Source of the DNA: Gnetum montanum
Lineage: Eukaryota > Streptophyta > Gnetopsida > Gnetales > Gnetaceae
Direction: 5' to 3'
Assembly: GCA_015680685.1 (NCBI GenBank)
Contig: MNCI01004531.1
Coordinates: 69,854-133,853 of the forward strand
DNA length: 64,000 nucleotides
The position numbers and the translations under genes are program-made. Positions within the stretch are counted from its first letter, which is position 1. Every line of letters starts with the position of its first letter. The notes beneath the pieces are model-generated. The model saw nothing but the letters and a program-made list of their open reading frames with translations. It did no database searches and was not told where the DNA came from. Of the stretch, positions 10,627-22,233 are shown in pieces.

Positions 10627-12020
10627 TTGAAACACCACAAAAATTTGCATGTTATAGCTAATTTTTATCATGTAGCTTTTACCCCATGAAACCCGAGATA
10701 AAACTTCATCATAAATGTGAAGATTGTCATCCATAAGGGACAATCTCACATTTTCCATACTTTTGGATCTGAAAAATGCCTCATAAGTGATCAAAGCCTT
10801 ATTCCCCAAGTGAAAAAAATCACCTAGTATCTATATTTGGGCTTTGGTGGGTCAAAAATACTTTTTGGAATGCCAAAAAGTGGAAAATTGATGGGTTTTA
10901 TGGGGAGTATACATTTTTCTACACTCAAAACACTTGCAAGGGTTAGATCTCACCTACCCCCCAATGTGGGAAGGTGGGGGGTTAACCCTCAACTTGAAAA
11001 ATTTTCCCTCCTCTCCCTCCCCCAACATGGAAACTATATGCCCCCAATGTGCAAGCCACAAAAACGAGATTTTAACACTCCATGCACTCTAATGTTAACC
11101 AACCACTTCAGCAAGGATGGTGGAAAACTCATCGTGGAAGATCTATCTCCAACATAGAAAGTGTGACCCTATTACTATTTATAGTAAATGAACTATCCAT
11201 GGGGTAAGGCACTTACTATATATGGTAACCCCCCAAATTTAAGCACCTACCTCACCTATACGAGGTAAAAAAATTTAGTAGATTAACAGCCAATTTGTAT
11301 CCAAATTAAAGTCATTTCGTAGCCCCATTCATGTCCTAAAACGTATAAAAACTAGCCTCAAACACCATTTACAAGTTTCGTATTTTTTAACAATCCAAGA
11401 CCTTTGGCATTTTCACACTTAGGCATTTTCCAACACTTAAGAGCTTTTATAATCTCCTATGCTTTCATTCTCTTGAACTCTAGCATGGAAGCATTGTAAC
11501 CTTGTTACCCCCTTTGGGATTTGTAAGTTTTCAAGCTCCATGCTGCACCCCTAGGATTCCCAACTCCCAACGTAGAGCACTTGAGCAACTTGGACTCTTC
11601 ACACTTCTCAACCCTACCATAGCCAACCTTGTAGATCTGGAGTAGCAACACAAGAGCTTCAATAACATCGGAAGTGGTAGGACATCTGACTCATGGAGTT
11701 GACTACATCAACTTCAATGAAACCTAAATCTCCATCCAAGTGAACCCCATGCTACATGCTTAGGCACCATTTGTACACATTTCTCTAATTTATTCCTTAT
11801 TCTTTCTCAATAAAGTTTTATTTTCTATGCATTATTCAAATCTGTTATTAGTTTTGCATTCTATTTTTATTACTCCATTTTGCAAACCCCCAAAGTCCTT
11901 GGTTGATCTACCAAACTAACTAGAGTACTTCAATCCCATTTTTTGGAGGGCCTAGGGATTCAAGGTTGAGGCTACTACATCGGATCTATTGATTTTCCAA
12001 TGATCGATTTTCCCAATTGC
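10627..12020 (+). repeat. Candidate 3' LTR of element E
   Basis: The stretch begins TGAAACACC after a polypurine tract, has a TATTTATAG-type box near 11178 and an AATAAAG signal near 11808, and ends somewhere before about 12020. No second copy is present in the window, so neither its ends nor its LTR nature can be confirmed. Internal purine/pyrimidine runs around 10960-11040 (CCCTCC, GGTGGGGGG) are unlike the rest of the window. Confidence 0.4.
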
Positions 12021-13970
12021 AACAACAATAAGACCCTTCTCAAAAAATCATAGTATTTGACTAATGTTTTTGCTATTTAATACATCTTTAAAGGTATTTG
12101 AACTTATTAAAAATTGAGTTTCGGTTTTAGATTTATATATTTTCTGAGTTTTTTTTTTCTGCAAATCAACTACGCAATATTAAGTTATATCTTTTTTTCT
12201 TCTCTATAAATCAAAGGTACCATTCTTGTAGATGTACAATTTTTCCCACTCAATTTTATTACTTAGAATTTAGAAAAAGGGAAAATTTGCCGTTACAAAG
12301 TTGGAAATGAAATTCTTACTTAAATCCAACTTTTTGGATATACGTGCAACATGACAGAAGTGAAGATGCAAGAACACTCATAGTGAGGTCGATGATGGTG
12401 ATATGGATGGTAATGTATCAATCAAGGTAGGAAATAAATTCCTTTCATTATTGTACTTTGTCTCCTAACTGAGGATAATTGGATTTTTTTCCGTTTTTCC
12501 TTACATGGTGTGCTTGTGGCTTTATGTGTTAAAAAAGCTGCAGTGATTATTTGAAACAGTACTATCTATCTAGATGGCTTTCAAGGTAGTTCACAAGAGC
12601 AAGCCAAGATAAATGGCTAGAAAGTTGCTTGAATCGTTTGCCGGTGTTGTTTCCTGAAAAAAGCCACACTTGTTCGTTCGTGGCTGTGTGAAAATATATG
12701 TTAACTCCAACTCTGAACACGCAATGTGGGGTTGTGCAGATATATGTTAGTTTCCTGTGAAAACTGCATGCAATGTGGGGTTGTGCAGATATATGTTAGT
12801 TTCCTGTGAAAACTGCATGTTTTGTAGGGTACCTACCTCTTGAATTTGAGTCTCCCAAGTTACCTTACTGTCAACCTAAACCTGGGAGTGCTTCCAGAAA
12901 TAAAACAAAAACTAGCTTCACCGCTGTGCTATCTCTATGCAGGTTGCCTCTACAACTGCACCAATGTGGTTCTATGTCATTGGTTCTTAAAAAACTTTAA
13001 GATAAAGTTTTCATTGAAAGACGCCAACCATTTACCACATGATAGCATTTTTTTTTTTTTAATTATTATGTTGATGATTCAGATTTATAATCGGCAGTAA
13101 GGTTTTCGGATCCACCGTTGATCCTAGGGAAGAAGTGTGGACGGTGACATGGAATTCTGTTCTGAAGTTGAAGTGCTCAGCTGTGCTCAGCACCATTGTG
13201 TTGTCATGTTGATTGGTTTCTGCACTCTTATTATTATTATATTTTTTAGGATTTATTGTGCTGATATTATAGTTTGCAGTAGTTTGTTGGGTTTTAGGTT
13301 TGACTGATTATCTATTGCCAAATCGGAATTATGGTAATGCACAACCCGATGAGATGGATAATTGTATTTGAGGTGCTTTCTGAATTTGATGGAGATAAGG
13401 GTGCTTCATCTAGTAGAACTTGTTAATATCCCATCAGCATGTCATCTTGCGGCTCATCTTAGTCCCTCGCCAAAATGTAATTATGTTGTCAAACCCTTCC
13501 GGATCAGAATGATGTGAAACATGACAAGCTCAAATAGTGGCAATAAAAAGCCATTCAAGCCAGTGCACAAAGTAACAATATGATAATAAAAACAACTCGT
13601 GAAAAACTATCACCAAAATTGTCTACTATTCATGTTTTCATTTCTTCTTCGTAGATAAAGAACCGAACCAAAACAGCAATTGTAACTCCCCATTCAAAAA
13701 TGAGCAGCGCTAGGATTGTGATTATTAGTGCCACAAATGAAAAATAATTTTTCATCCCAATGCAATTGTTAATTGTTAATCCACTTCCAGTGGTGATCAA
13801 ATATCATAACACATTTGTCACAACTCTTACCGTGTCTAATGCGCTCACGTACCTTTACATGGTATATAGTGCACAAAAAGGCTTCGCTTCTGGTCTTCTG
13901 TCTCTTCATGGTGGCAGCTGTCACGGTTTTATAAACCACCCACAAAGCCAGTACCCAAGTATGGCTACGC
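12020..13970. other. Non-retroelement stretch, possible decayed host gene interior
   Basis: No retroelement domain is visible. GC content and word use look more like introns and short exons: a poly-T near 12140, an exon-like stretch 12350-12427 ending CAAG before GTAGGAAATA, and intron-like T-rich DNA at 13040-13070 and 13225-13260. Several short open frames exist but none carries a motif I recognise. Confidence 0.35.
12721..12818. repeat. Tandem duplication, two perfect 49-bp copies
   Basis: The unit starting GCAATGTGGGGTTGTGCAGA occurs at 12721-12769 and again at 12770-12818 with no difference. Among such decayed surroundings an exact duplication is either recent or an assembly repeat. Confidence 0.9.
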
Positions 13971-14153
13971 ATGAAACTTTATTTGCTTTCTCTTTCCGAG
14001 TGTAAAAATGACCTTCCAACAGCAAAGCCTTCTCCTTCCGAGTGTGAAAATGACCTTCCAACAGCTACTGCTACGGATGGAGGTTGTCCATCTGAGACTT
14101 CAAGCAATTCAGAAACTATATTATGTTCAGATTTTTTTTATTCAAGTTTGTAA
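13971..14153 (+). CDS. Possible exon with a 14-residue tandem repeat, unknown product
   Basis: An open frame of 60 codons contains SECKNDLPTAKPSP followed by SECENDLPTATAT, an in-frame 42-bp duplication, then a Ser/Thr-rich stretch (TDGGCPSETSSNSETIL). The spacing of exactly 14 codons and the mostly conservative differences suggest it was coding. No start, promoter or domain is evident. It could be an exon of the gene whose last exon may lie at 14456-14527. I do not recognise the protein. Confidence 0.35.
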   Translation: MKLYLLSLSECKNDLPTAKPSPSECENDLPTATATDGGCPSETSSNSETILCSDFFYSSL

Positions 14154-14403
14154 CGTTTTGAGATACTTCTTTTCTATATGATCTGGCCATATTTTTCAAG
14201 GATTTTGCACAAAGAATATAAATCTCATCCATGTGCCTCAGAGGTAGCACTTTAAGGTTCACGTAATAATGACTCATGATGATATTATTATATTGACTCT
14301 ACTTTTTTGTGCTCATTATCTAACTATTTTCATGGGTTTTTCTTAATGGTTTTAATGATCATGTGTTATGGCTATAATACTAATGTTTGCTCTATTTATT
14401 GTT

Positions 14404-14491
14404 GTTTGTAGACTTCAAACGATGATGTTGATGTAGTTGGTAATGATGTTTGTAGACTTCAAACAATGATGTTGATGTAGTTGGTAATGAT
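14404..14491 (+). repeat. 44-bp tandem duplication containing a splice acceptor
   Basis: The unit GTTTGTAGACTTCAAACGATG... is present twice (14404-14447 and 14448-14491) with one visible difference. Each copy includes a TTTGTAG acceptor-like site and the start of the putative last exon. Confidence 0.85.
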
Positions 14492-14527
14492 GTACCTGAT
14501 GAGCCCCCTCTTCCTCTCATGCCTTAG
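14456..14527 (+). CDS. Putative terminal exon of a host gene
   Basis: After the second TTTGTAG acceptor, 23 codons run open to a TAG: acidic residues (NDVDVVGNDVPDE), then PPLPLMP. The following DNA resembles a 3' UTR (TTGTTGTTGTGTG, then TATGCATGTATATGG). The exon is short and the gene unrecognised, so this is an inference from splice signals and codon structure. The preceding duplicated acceptor would shift the frame, because 44 is not a multiple of three. Confidence 0.3.
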   Translation, partial: TSNNDVDVVGNDVPDEPPLPLMP

Positions 14528-14529
14528 TT

Positions 14530-15005
14530 TTGTCCATTTGATGAACTTGTTGATGACTGTGTATTGTTCTTGTTGTTGTGTGTTGCACAATGCAACTATG
14601 GTTTTGGACATTTATGCATGTATATGGTTTTATCATCACACAATGTGACTTCAGCTATGCATCACAAGGCTATAAAATTAAAAAAATGGTAAATGGTAAA
14701 TAGAGTAAACATTAAATGGCAAATGTAACAAGGCTATAAAATTTTAAAAATGGTAAATAAAATATGATGTAGTGATAATTGTAAAGCAAGGTATACGCAT
14801 ATAAGTAAACTCGCATACAATGCTATTGGGTAGATTAGCTACAATGTTGGTATAGGGGCAAAAAGAAAAGGTCATTATGCTCATCAGTTTGGCCATGGCT
14901 TCACTAGTTTTAGGGCCTAGCTAGCCATAACGTTGCTAATTTTAGGCTTTAGTGGGCTGCAATGCTGCCAATTTTACACCTTAGCAGGTCATGGTCCATA
15001 CTTGC
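14530..15005. other. Intergenic, AT-rich, with a diverged local duplication
   Basis: No gene seen. The words GGCTATAAAATT and AAATGGTAAAT recur at 14671-14760, a diverged duplication of about 65 bp. From about 14870 the sequence grades into the decayed 3' edge of element H. Confidence 0.5.
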
Positions 15006-16403
15006 CTAGTAAGTGTGGGATGCTCTCAAAAGAGCATACAATGATAGAATCAACAATGAAACATGATATAATGTTGTAAAGGTGAAGAAAAGATTAACAA
15101 AAGAATAGATGAGACATTTACCATGAACTTGTTGTTTAATCTTTAAGAGATCAAGGAACGCATTTGACACAATCTTATGCTCACCATCTCTTTTGTTTAG
15201 CATGGCACACTGCATGCATTTTCATTTATAATTCAATGTTACAGAGTTCTTATTCACATCACTGTTGTTGGCTGGAATCTAAGTGTTGGGAATTTTCTCT
15301 TCAAACTCCACCTCTGAACCTCACTTGATATTGACATAGTTAACCAAGGGCAACAACACATTGTCTTCACAAATGATAATTTCACAACCATCGTATGGCA
15401 AGTGAATCTCCTAGTGTATAAGTAATGAGACTATGCAAAGTTTAGCTAACCATGGCCTTCCTAAGATCAAGTTGAAGCAAGGTGTCTCTTCAACCACAAC
15501 GAAGTTGGTGGATGTAGGGAATTACTCACTAGCTACAAAATCCAAGGAAATAGAACCTCACACTACTACCTATGATCAATTAAATGACTTGAGTACTTTC
15601 TTGGATGTTCTCTATTAAGCTGAGGTTGTCAACAATGGAAAATGGTACTACATTAGTTATCATCCCACCATTATATATGAACATTATGAACCTTGTACTT
15701 GCCAACACATATAGTGATGAGAAGAGGGGTGCATAGCACTTCCCCATTTTAAGAGTCAATCTTCACTTCATTGTCATGAAAGTTAAGGATGGGTTGATGC
15801 CCATTTTCTCTAAATGAAGCTTCCTCAATGATAGAGTGGATTAACTCTTTGTTGGTGAGCATGTCTTCTCTCTCATTGGAATAGAAGCTAACACTTGAGC
15901 TAGTTCTTTCCTATGAGTAAGAGAAGTCATAACTAGGCTGTACAAGTTCAATGATGTGTTCTTTTATGTTATGGATCATTTGGCTTATTCCATCATTATG
16001 AGAAAATTCTTTTCATTGGCATGTGATCTTTTGGCCTTAGTGTTGTTAACTTCCTCCATATTTCCTTACGTTTGTGGGTTAGGTTTTGACATGGATGCCT
16101 TGAGCTCCTCATCCATGGGTGTAGCCAATTTTGGTGTAGCTTGTTTCGAAGCACTTTGTTATCGATTACCTTCAGTGGGCTTCATTGTTGGTTTGGCAAT
16201 AGGTGAATTTCATCATATTTGTGATGATGTTTTCTTGCTAATCTCTAAATTTTAGGCCACTATAGGTGGCCTCTAGTCATGGGTTGTTATAATTTTTCTT
16301 GTTGAAGGTCAAGGGATTTGGATAACAAATGGTTCCCTAGGCCTTGAAGGATTAGTATCTCATGGTCTTCGTTGTGAAGTTGATGCCACTGAAGAGGGGA
16401 TAC
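15006..16403 (-). pseudogene. Element H protease region (Ty3/gypsy), left part of a split element
   Basis: On the minus strand the frame includes a retropepsin-like run: MITNVVPFSIVDNLS, then ISLDFVA, FPTSTNFVVVEETPCFN, and the diagnostic ILGRPWLAKLC at about 15445-15480, followed by HLPYDGCEIIICEDN. ILGRPWL is the conserved helix of plant gypsy proteases. No RT follows to the left, so the element is truncated near 15000. Its gag continues on the other side of element D, at 23293-24985. Confidence 0.65.
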
Positions 16404-17389
16404 TAATGAGTAGCATGCTACCCCTACACCCAACCATATGAATCATAAGCGTTCATGCATGATCCAATCAAATTTTATGGATGGGACTAGTGGCATCTAG
16501 ATTATTATGTCTTGATCACAGTTCGCTATCTTCCCACTAAAACTAGTGGTAGCTTTGTCACGTATGGTTTACTCCAAAGTGAGACATATGATAATTGATG
16601 TTATTTTGGTTGTATACTACTCCTAATGGTAATAAAGAAATTCATTAATTAAGCTAATTAACAATGGAAAGTAAAGTCTAGACTAGCTTACAGGTGATGA
16701 GTGTCAGTTCGCAACTTGTCGTACACATCCTGAACCCACGTATCTACTACCTGGATTACCAAGTGCTATGCTACTAGGTAAACCAAGCAATAACACTACT
16801 AGGATTACCAAGTGAATACTTGTTTATACTTGAAACCATTCACACTCATTTTGCCAATTCATCAATGTGCATGAAAATGTAAATATTAACTAAGTACATG
16901 AAAAGTAAATTACATGGAAAGTAAATCTAATCTAAGTCAAAGTACTATAATGAATAAGAATCAATCTCGGTCTTATTGTTGTTCATGGAACGTGTTCAAG
17001 TACATTGCCACTTGAACAAAACATTGTCCAACTAACTCAGATCCCCACTACAGGTGCTCACTAACTATTCTCTAAGACTACAAAATAAAATTGTAAGAGT
17101 TTGGCTACTCTATTGACAAAACTTATGCCAAACTATGCATCCAAGCACTATATTTATAGGTCAGCACACATCCTATGATATCCGATATCCAACATTGCAT
17201 CTTGGTGCTTGATACTGGTTATCCAATATCAAAACAAAAATTAACTTTTTATTCAAATGGATGCGACAACATGTGTCAAGGCATCTACCTCAACACAGCT
17301 TCATCAACGCAACCAATAGATGTGACAGCATGCATCAAGGCATCTACCTTGACATGGCTACATCAACACAGCCAATTGATACTTCATCA
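16404..17389 (-). repeat. 3' LTR of element D
   Basis: Matches 22234-23292 along its length with many transitions. A TATA-type box lies at 17151-17158 (read on minus). U3 holds two units of about 59 bp (17264-17380), each with AAGGCATCTACC. The LTR begins TGATGAAG on the minus strand at 17389. Confidence 0.9.
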
Positions 17390-17399
17390 TACCTCCATG
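17390..17399 (-). promoter_or_regulatory. Polypurine tract of element D
   Basis: On the minus strand CATGGAGGTA directly precedes the LTR start TGATGA. The same arrangement occurs in copy B (TGTGGGGGTA) and, weaker, in copy C (CATGTGGGTA). Confidence 0.75.
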
Positions 17400-19150
17400 A
17401 CTAAGTAAAAACTCATCCTCGCATTAACAAGATAGGATCAAGTTTTCTTTACAAAAAATTAGAAATGATGGGATTATTAACTAATGCTAACTATTGACTA
17501 ACTCTAACTGCCACATTACAAAATTTTATTGGAGTGGATGCATACAAAATGACAAAATAACAAAAAGGCTAGATAAACATTGAAGATTACAAAATTTGCA
17601 GAGGTCTTCAAGAATTCACTGAAGATGATTCTTCTTGTTGCTACTAGTAATGGTAGACTTCCAACATTGATTACTATGTTGATGCTTCTTTGATTCTACA
17701 AAACATTCTTGAAGGATGGACTAAAATTTCATCTCATCATTCCATGGGTCTAGCAAACATGTGAAATTTGAGCTACTATCTTGTATGTGCTACGATTTTT
17801 CCATGGGCATATCCTCTATTGTCCTCCTCTTGGCTTTGTTTTCACACTTGGAAAAAGACCTTTTTCCTTTAGGCATTTCTTTTAGCATCACCTATAGTCA
17901 GTAAAGGATCAACATTAGTTTTGGTAAATTTTTTCTTAATAATTAACCCTTTTTCAGATCCCTTAGTTTGTGTTTAAGCATAAGGTGATTATAGCATACT
18001 ATGAACAAGGCTATGAGGTAACTAAAATCATCAAGCTGATCACATTATTTTGATCAATTACTATTAGTTACCATGATGTTTGAAAATAATATGTTAGAAA
18101 AATTTCAAAGTGAACATCCCTAGCCCCTATGACGAATAAGCATAACTCCAGAAGCACATAAGTTTTCAAATAATTGAAATGAAAAGTCTAATTTAGAAGA
18201 TGGCCAAGAAATATTAATAGATATGGAAATAGAAAAGTAGGAAAAATTAATGAAACAGATGAGAAGTAGTCCCAAAATCATGCATAAATCTAGAGAAACC
18301 ATCACTAATGTTTTGGAAGATGTGAAGGTTAGTTCAAAACCATGATCAACAAAAGTTATGTAAGTGGGTCCTTCCCAAAGCAGGCTCCTACCATAATGCC
18401 CTTACATGACCACTTTTATAGATGTTCATGGGCATCTAAGAAGTTAAATGTAGACCATGCCTTTGTTCCAAACAACACACAACTATTGTGGTTGGTGTGT
18501 TACATGATACTACACAAAAAGAGAAGAAGGAAGGAAGGGCCTCAATTAGAGGATTTCCTTCAAGCATGAGTAACATGTATTTCCAACCCCATAACCAATG
18601 CTTGTAGCCCATTATTGTATCTAAGGGATGTGCTTTGAATTTTCATTTATTTTTTTTCTCTCTCTCTTTTGTGTTTTCTTTGTCTTTTTTTTTTCTCCTT
18701 TTTTATGGGAACCACACCATGCAATGACATTTGGCTTCCTTTTTATTAGCCAATGGAGGAGTGATGATATGTTCCAAGAGAAGTCATAAACCACATGAAG
18801 GAAGTCAAGAAGAGAACCCAACAAGTCCCCATGAGCTCACACCCTTTTCCATTCCCACTTGGTCATTTCCTCTTTCTTCAAGGTACAATGATCATTGATG
18901 AATTTTAGTTTCATAAAAGAAGAACCAAATTGTTTCCATCAAAAAGACCTTTTATTTAGAGAACTGGAAGGATGGATAAGGTGGCCTCACTGCTTTACAC
19001 AATTACTTACACAATCACCTTGATAGCATAGCACAAAGCCCCAACACATAGCATTGACTTCTACATCATGACTAGAAATATTATTAATGAAAGCATGAAA
19101 AAAAATTCATAAAACATAAAGAAAATGACTCTAGAAAAGAGAAAAATATT
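17400..19150 (-). other. 3' non-coding region of element D
   Basis: The segment 18345-18800 is homologous to 58990-59310 of copy B (shared words GGGCCTnAnTTAGAGG, CATGnGTAACATGT, GCTTGTAGCCCAT, GAACCACACCATGCAA). The first 100 bases by the polypurine tract match B as well. No open frame with a recognisable domain is present. This is the untranslated 3' domain of the family. Confidence 0.7.
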
Positions 19151-19159
19151 AAGAAAAGA

Positions 19160-19900
19160 AAAATATTAAGAAATGGAAAACATATTAAGAATCAGAAAAT
19201 TTTGGAAGAAATAAGAAAATGATAAAAAATTGTAAAACAAAAAGGATGAAAAATACTTATTACTTCTTGAACCAGGATGGAGCATCTTCCTCATGACTAA
19301 TCTTATGGTTGCACATTCGAGAGATGGACCCACAATCCCATAGTTATACACCACCAGTTTCCCATCTATCACCATTACTAATTTAATAATTATGTGGTAG
19401 CACATCTAACATTGGTGATAGTCTTGTTTAGATCATTTGGAGATGTATCTTCATCTAGACTTGAAGGTGTTTCCATTTTGGAGGGTCCAAATGTGTTTGC
19501 TTCTTCTTTTTGATTTTCTATTATAATTCCCAAGTCTCCATGTTTAATATCCTTTTCTAGTGTATAATCAAAGTGTAAGATATCTGTTTCTTTCTATTTG
19601 GTCCATTTTCTTAAGTCTAGAACTAATAAGTAGATCAATTGCATCAATGCATCTTTGAAATAGTTTTATACTCTCATTTTCAAGCCACTAGGTCTCTTCT
19701 AGTTTAGTGGCTACTACATAGACTAGTTTTTGCACACATACTTGTTCCTTAGCTTTGTTATGGATTATGTTAATATTTTAAATTTTTAGTCCACAACTGC
19801 ATCTTTTACTATTAGTAGTGATGCATGGATTCTATTGTCTTTCCATGATGATAATTTCATTATTTTTGTCAAGTATTGGAGTAATGATGGATGGTTGCCC
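19160..19900 (-). pseudogene. Element D: remnant around the pol deletion junction
   Basis: The minus strand holds a stretch resembling the post-protease linker of copies A and C (VQKLVYVVATKLEET, about 19700) and then an acidic open frame (DYTLEKDIKHGD...SSLDEDTSPND) not found in the other copies. Beyond it the sequence resembles the region after the integrase stop. RT, RNase H and integrase should lie here and are absent. Confidence 0.55.
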
Positions 19901-22109
19901 TTACATAGGATCAAAGGACATTGGTTGGGAAAGGGAAGGCATTACACTTGATTGGTCTTCTATTTGTTTGGATGATGTAGTAGGTCCATGAGTGTTGCAC
20001 TTATGCATGGAAGCTATCCTAAATAAGGGGCGTTTCCAAGATTGTGGTGAGGACCTACTAGTATTAGTATGTCTATGCACATTTGCAACACAAGTCGCAT
20101 TCATTTGTGGATGTTGTGGTGCTGAACCTTCCTATGTTGCTGGTAGTGACATGTAATGGGATGGCGTATGAGAATATCAATGATAGGATGGAGGGTAAGA
20201 GGCATGAGGTGGTGATCCCTTAGGAGATGTCATTGGTTGATGATACGTGAGAGAGTGATAGTAGTGATTTGAAGTAGAGGATGTAGAACTAGTTGGAGAA
20301 ATAGGTTATTGAACATAACATCCATATGGGTTCAACTAGTAGGATTGTTAAACATAATATCCATATGGATTTGACTAGTAGTAAGGGTAAGGCTAGTTTG
20401 GTGATAGTCCCCACCACAACTGTAGGTTTCACCATTGTGGTTGATGATAGTGTTTAGGCTAGTACGGAGTCCCCTTAAGATAGTATGATTCGTTGTGGGA
20501 CTATCTATAATTACCTTGTGGAAAAGGTAATTTCCTAGGCATGTGATTCTGTACAAACTTGGGATTTAATGCAAAAGCCCAATACTCATGTAGATGCAAC
20601 ATGATTAGGCAATGGCCCTTTAGGTGGTCATATATGCAGATGTCACATCTATCATCTTCATCTATGTTTGAGTCTATAGCCTTGCTTTCTTTGACCATTT
20701 TCCCTATTTATTGATAAGTGTTTCTAGCTATTTCTTGGTTCTTCTTTCTCCATTTATTATGATCGCCTAGTTTGTTTTGCATTACCTTCTCATCTACAAT
20801 TTTTATGAAAGTTGTAAATTTTTCATTTATCCACTCCAAAATCCTATCAAACTTTGCTTCAAGTTTGTTGACAAACTTCTATATTAACAAGGTTTGCTGT
20901 GAATTCACCTTATCAAGAGCTACTTCTTTTTCCTTATCATAAATGTGGACCTTCTTCTTTTGAAGAGTTTGATCCCAATGATATTTCTTAATATTCTTGC
21001 ATTTTCATAGCTCTCCTTCTTCTTTTGTCACATACTCGATTAGCTCGTAGATCTAATGGGTTCATAACTCATATAGTTGACCTAGAGCATACATCCCAAG
21101 GATCTCCCTTGTTTCATTACAAAGCCCATCTATGATGTGGAAAAGTTGCTCTTCCTTAGAGATACCATGGCCTAGCAATCTATTCAATAGTGAATATCAT
21201 CTCTCTAAGGCCATGTCTTAGGTTCACATTGTTCTTATCTCCATCCCTAGATTTGTCTCCTTAGGTTGAACACCCTCACATAGGTTTGGTATTTCTCATT
21301 AAAGAGTTATAGCAATGTGGACCATCGTCAAATTGAATTTAGTTTCAATGATCTATACCACACTTTGGCTCTATCAATTAGTATCCTAGGAAAGAGCTAA
21401 GTTTTTTCCACCCACTTTCAATGTTGTATAAGGCATAGGCATCATGTAAGGTTTGTAGATAATGTTGTGGATCCAAATCATAGCCTCCTACAAATTTAGG
21501 GATATTTTTCATATCAAGCCTAGGTAGGTGACTTTCTTTGCAATGCCTATGAGGTATCTTAACTACCTCTTTGATCTGCATCAAACTCTTAGCTGCCAAC
21601 AAGGGTACATCATCATCAGACATGTTGTGTTGAAAATTTCTATTTCTGTTCATTTGATTGTGAAAAGTTTATCTATGTTCATTTTTATGTCTTTTATTTT
21701 TCCCGTGGTTTTGATTTCTATTTTGATTTTGACCCCATAGTCGAGCTTTATCTCCATACCTACATTCATCTTCATCAAAACTAGACATTGAAGAGGAATA
21801 TGAAGATGAGGAACTAGGAGGGTTGCCATGGCTTCTATGATGTTCCCTAGGATTTCTTGATTTATCTTTTTCAAATTTTGAGGAGGTCTTAGGCCTTGAG
21901 GCCTCCCCTAGTCCAAGACTTACTTCATCTCCTCTAGGGTTATCTGTCTTAGGTGAATGTAGTCTTTGAGTGTCATCAAGTGGTCATGAACGTATGAAAC
22001 CACTGCATAAGGTTGGTCACTCAAACTTTCTTCAACATATATCTTGTTAGTTCTCCAATGAATATTCTAACTATACAATGCATTATCACTTCCTTCTGAA
22101 AGAGACATT
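19901..22109 (-). pseudogene. Element D gag (decayed)
   Basis: The most upstream ATG (22107-22109, MSLSEGSDN) lies about 100 bases after the primer site. A basic, Ser- and Asn-rich stretch follows (SSSSSYSSSMSSFDEDE; NQNRNQNHGKNKRHKN at 21690-21800), then the conserved capsid start NIPKFVGGYDLDPQHYLQ (about 21470-21520) homologous to copies A, C and F. The CCHC knuckle is CDICIYDHLKGHC (about 20630-20670), all four ligands present. A Pro/Gln/Tyr-rich tail follows. Frameshifts near 21880 and 21400 and several stops prevent translation. Confidence 0.8.
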
Positions 22110-22214
22110 GTTATTAGTTCATGATGTGTGTGATTTAATATTTTCTAAAAGATATATCGTTAATGCATTTACAGTGATCATATATGTTATAACTAATCTA
22201 GATAACTAGCACCA

Positions 22215-22233
22215 TCCCTGACAACAATGCCAA
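22215..22233 (-). promoter_or_regulatory. Primer-binding site of element D, tRNA-Asp type
   Basis: Directly after the 5' LTR the minus strand reads TTGGCATTGTTGTCAGGGAT. This equals the tRNA-Asp-type site (TGGCGCCGTTGCCGGGGA, known from Athila-like plant elements) apart from C-to-T and G-to-A changes. Confidence 0.75.

Larger units (their letters stand above)
7054..12020 (+). mobile_element. Element E: 5'-truncated Tat-type Ty3/gypsy retrotransposon
   Basis: The plus strand holds RT, RNase H, a second RNase H and integrase in order, followed by a probable polypurine tract (10613-10625) and a candidate 3' LTR. The second RNase H is the hallmark of the Tat lineage (Ogre/Retand relatives). Gag, protease and 5' LTR are absent, so the copy is truncated on the left. 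Many stops make it inactive. Confidence 0.8.

Noticed and set aside
10837-11157. Open run of 106 codons after element E integrase as a gene
   Set aside because: It lies in the candidate LTR, has no recognisable domain, and shows low-complexity composition.
15433-15618. Plus-strand open run of 61 codons
   Set aside because: It is the shadow of the element H protease on the minus strand.
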